A stretch of 7,937 nucleotides of DNA from an uncultured Bacteroidota bacterium (GTDB lineage: Bacteria; Bacteroidota; Bacteroidia; Flavobacteriales; Flavobacteriaceae), in assembly GCA_903879875.1 (NCBI GenBank), contig CAIRNC010000503.1:1-7937 (forward strand). Direction: 5' to 3'. This document shows positions 7,631 through 7,937 of this stretch, one piece after another. Position 1 is the stretch's first letter. Each line of letters opens with the position of its first letter. Position numbers and translations under genes: made by a program. Under the pieces are notes generated by a model. It saw nothing but the letters and a program-made list of their open reading frames with translations. It had not been told where the DNA came from and ran no database searches.

Positions 7631-7937
7631 CAATTATATTTCCTGCTGAAAATATAAGTAATAATGAAATAAGCATTATTATTATAGATATTAAATTTAT
7701 ACCTAAACTACAACCTATTAGAAATAAAAAAACATACGGTTCTAAAATTGCAGAAGATATTTTTATTTTTTGTATAGGGTCAGAATTTATTAACTTTATG
7801 GCAATAAAATTATTGTTTTTTAGATATTCAAAAGTTTTAATTTTATATTTATAATTGACTTTCTTTTTTGTAAAAAAATTAGGTAAAATATTTTTTATGA
7901 GTGATTGAAATATAGCAAATAAAATCAAATATAAACA
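7599..7937 (-). CDS. Partial membrane protein, DUF3267 (putative zincin peptidase)-like, C-terminal part
   Basis: The frame is open to the window edge, so the 5' end is outside and the TTG at 7928 need not be the start. The visible 112 residues start with a hydrophobic stretch (1-10). A lysine-rich segment follows (about 24-40), then DPIQKIKISSAILEP (53-67) and two close membrane segments (about 67-82 and 83-98), ending with SAGNIIAICCNL. The order and spacing recall DUF3267 membrane proteins, where HELIHG is followed by an EP(L/I)K...PF(I/V) block and, about 35 residues later, by AGD. In that alignment HELIH falls on QSLIK (11-15) and the GD aspartate falls on N100, so the metal ligands would be missing. 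Relatives also have a further tail of about 25 residues. The stop at 7601-7599 lies one base from the transposase ATG, so truncation by the element is likely. The family call is from memory and tentative. Confidence 0.5.
   Translation of the reverse strand, partial: CLYLILFAIFQSLIKNILPNFFTKKKVNYKYKIKTFEYLKNNNFIAIKLINSDPIQKIKISSAILEPYVFLFLIGCSLGINLISIIIMLISLLLIFSAGNIIAICCNLSNNI

Noticed and set aside
7552..7854. 100-residue + strand ORF
   Set aside because: It overlaps both the transposase start and the membrane-protein frame in antisense. The - strand reading has membrane segments and family-like motifs, and this one does not.

Overview
The window looks like Bacteroidota DNA, most likely Flavobacterium or a close relative. 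It is strongly AT-rich, and start codons lack Shine-Dalgarno sequences. Promoter-like sites fit the TTG / TAnnTTTG pattern. The dominant gene ends in a type IX secretion system (T9SS) type A sorting domain, a hallmark of the phylum. No taxon can be proven from the window alone.

Layout. Positions 1-656 are AT-rich and hold no gene I can support, only a weak promoter candidate near 572-604. Positions 657-5921 (+) encode one 1754-residue secreted repeat protein. Its parts are a signal peptide, an N-terminal beta-sandwich-like region, four fibronectin III-like modules (the fourth split by an inserted domain of about 190 residues), a long beta-rich Thr/Ser/Asn/Gly region, three 97-98 residue two-cysteine repeats, and the sorting domain. 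A strong hairpin at 5991-6030 follows and can act as a terminator in both directions.

From about 6060 rightward the DNA reads as a rearranged accessory patch. Positions 6061-6275 (+) are an orphan fragment of a different T9SS or gliding-type adhesin, broken at both ends. A small XRE-type regulator (6258-6518, -) runs into this fragment, and its last codons and stop appear to be made from adhesin DNA. Next is a full-length IS1595/ISXO2-like transposase (6662-7597, -) with a damaged zinc ribbon. Last is the 3' part of a membrane-protein gene (7599-7937, -) that runs off the window. That gene resembles the DUF3267 putative zincin family but seems to have lost its metal ligands, and it stops one base before the transposase start codon.

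How it fits together. The large protein is probably exported by Sec, moved across the outer membrane by T9SS and displayed or released as an adhesin-like surface protein. The right-hand part is best read as debris from at least two events: one joined regulator DNA to an adhesin gene, and one placed a transposase against a membrane-protein gene. I see no confirmed intact novel multi-gene system. The most distinctive items are the DUF3267-like candidate pseudoenzyme, the two breakpoints and the split fibronectin domain.
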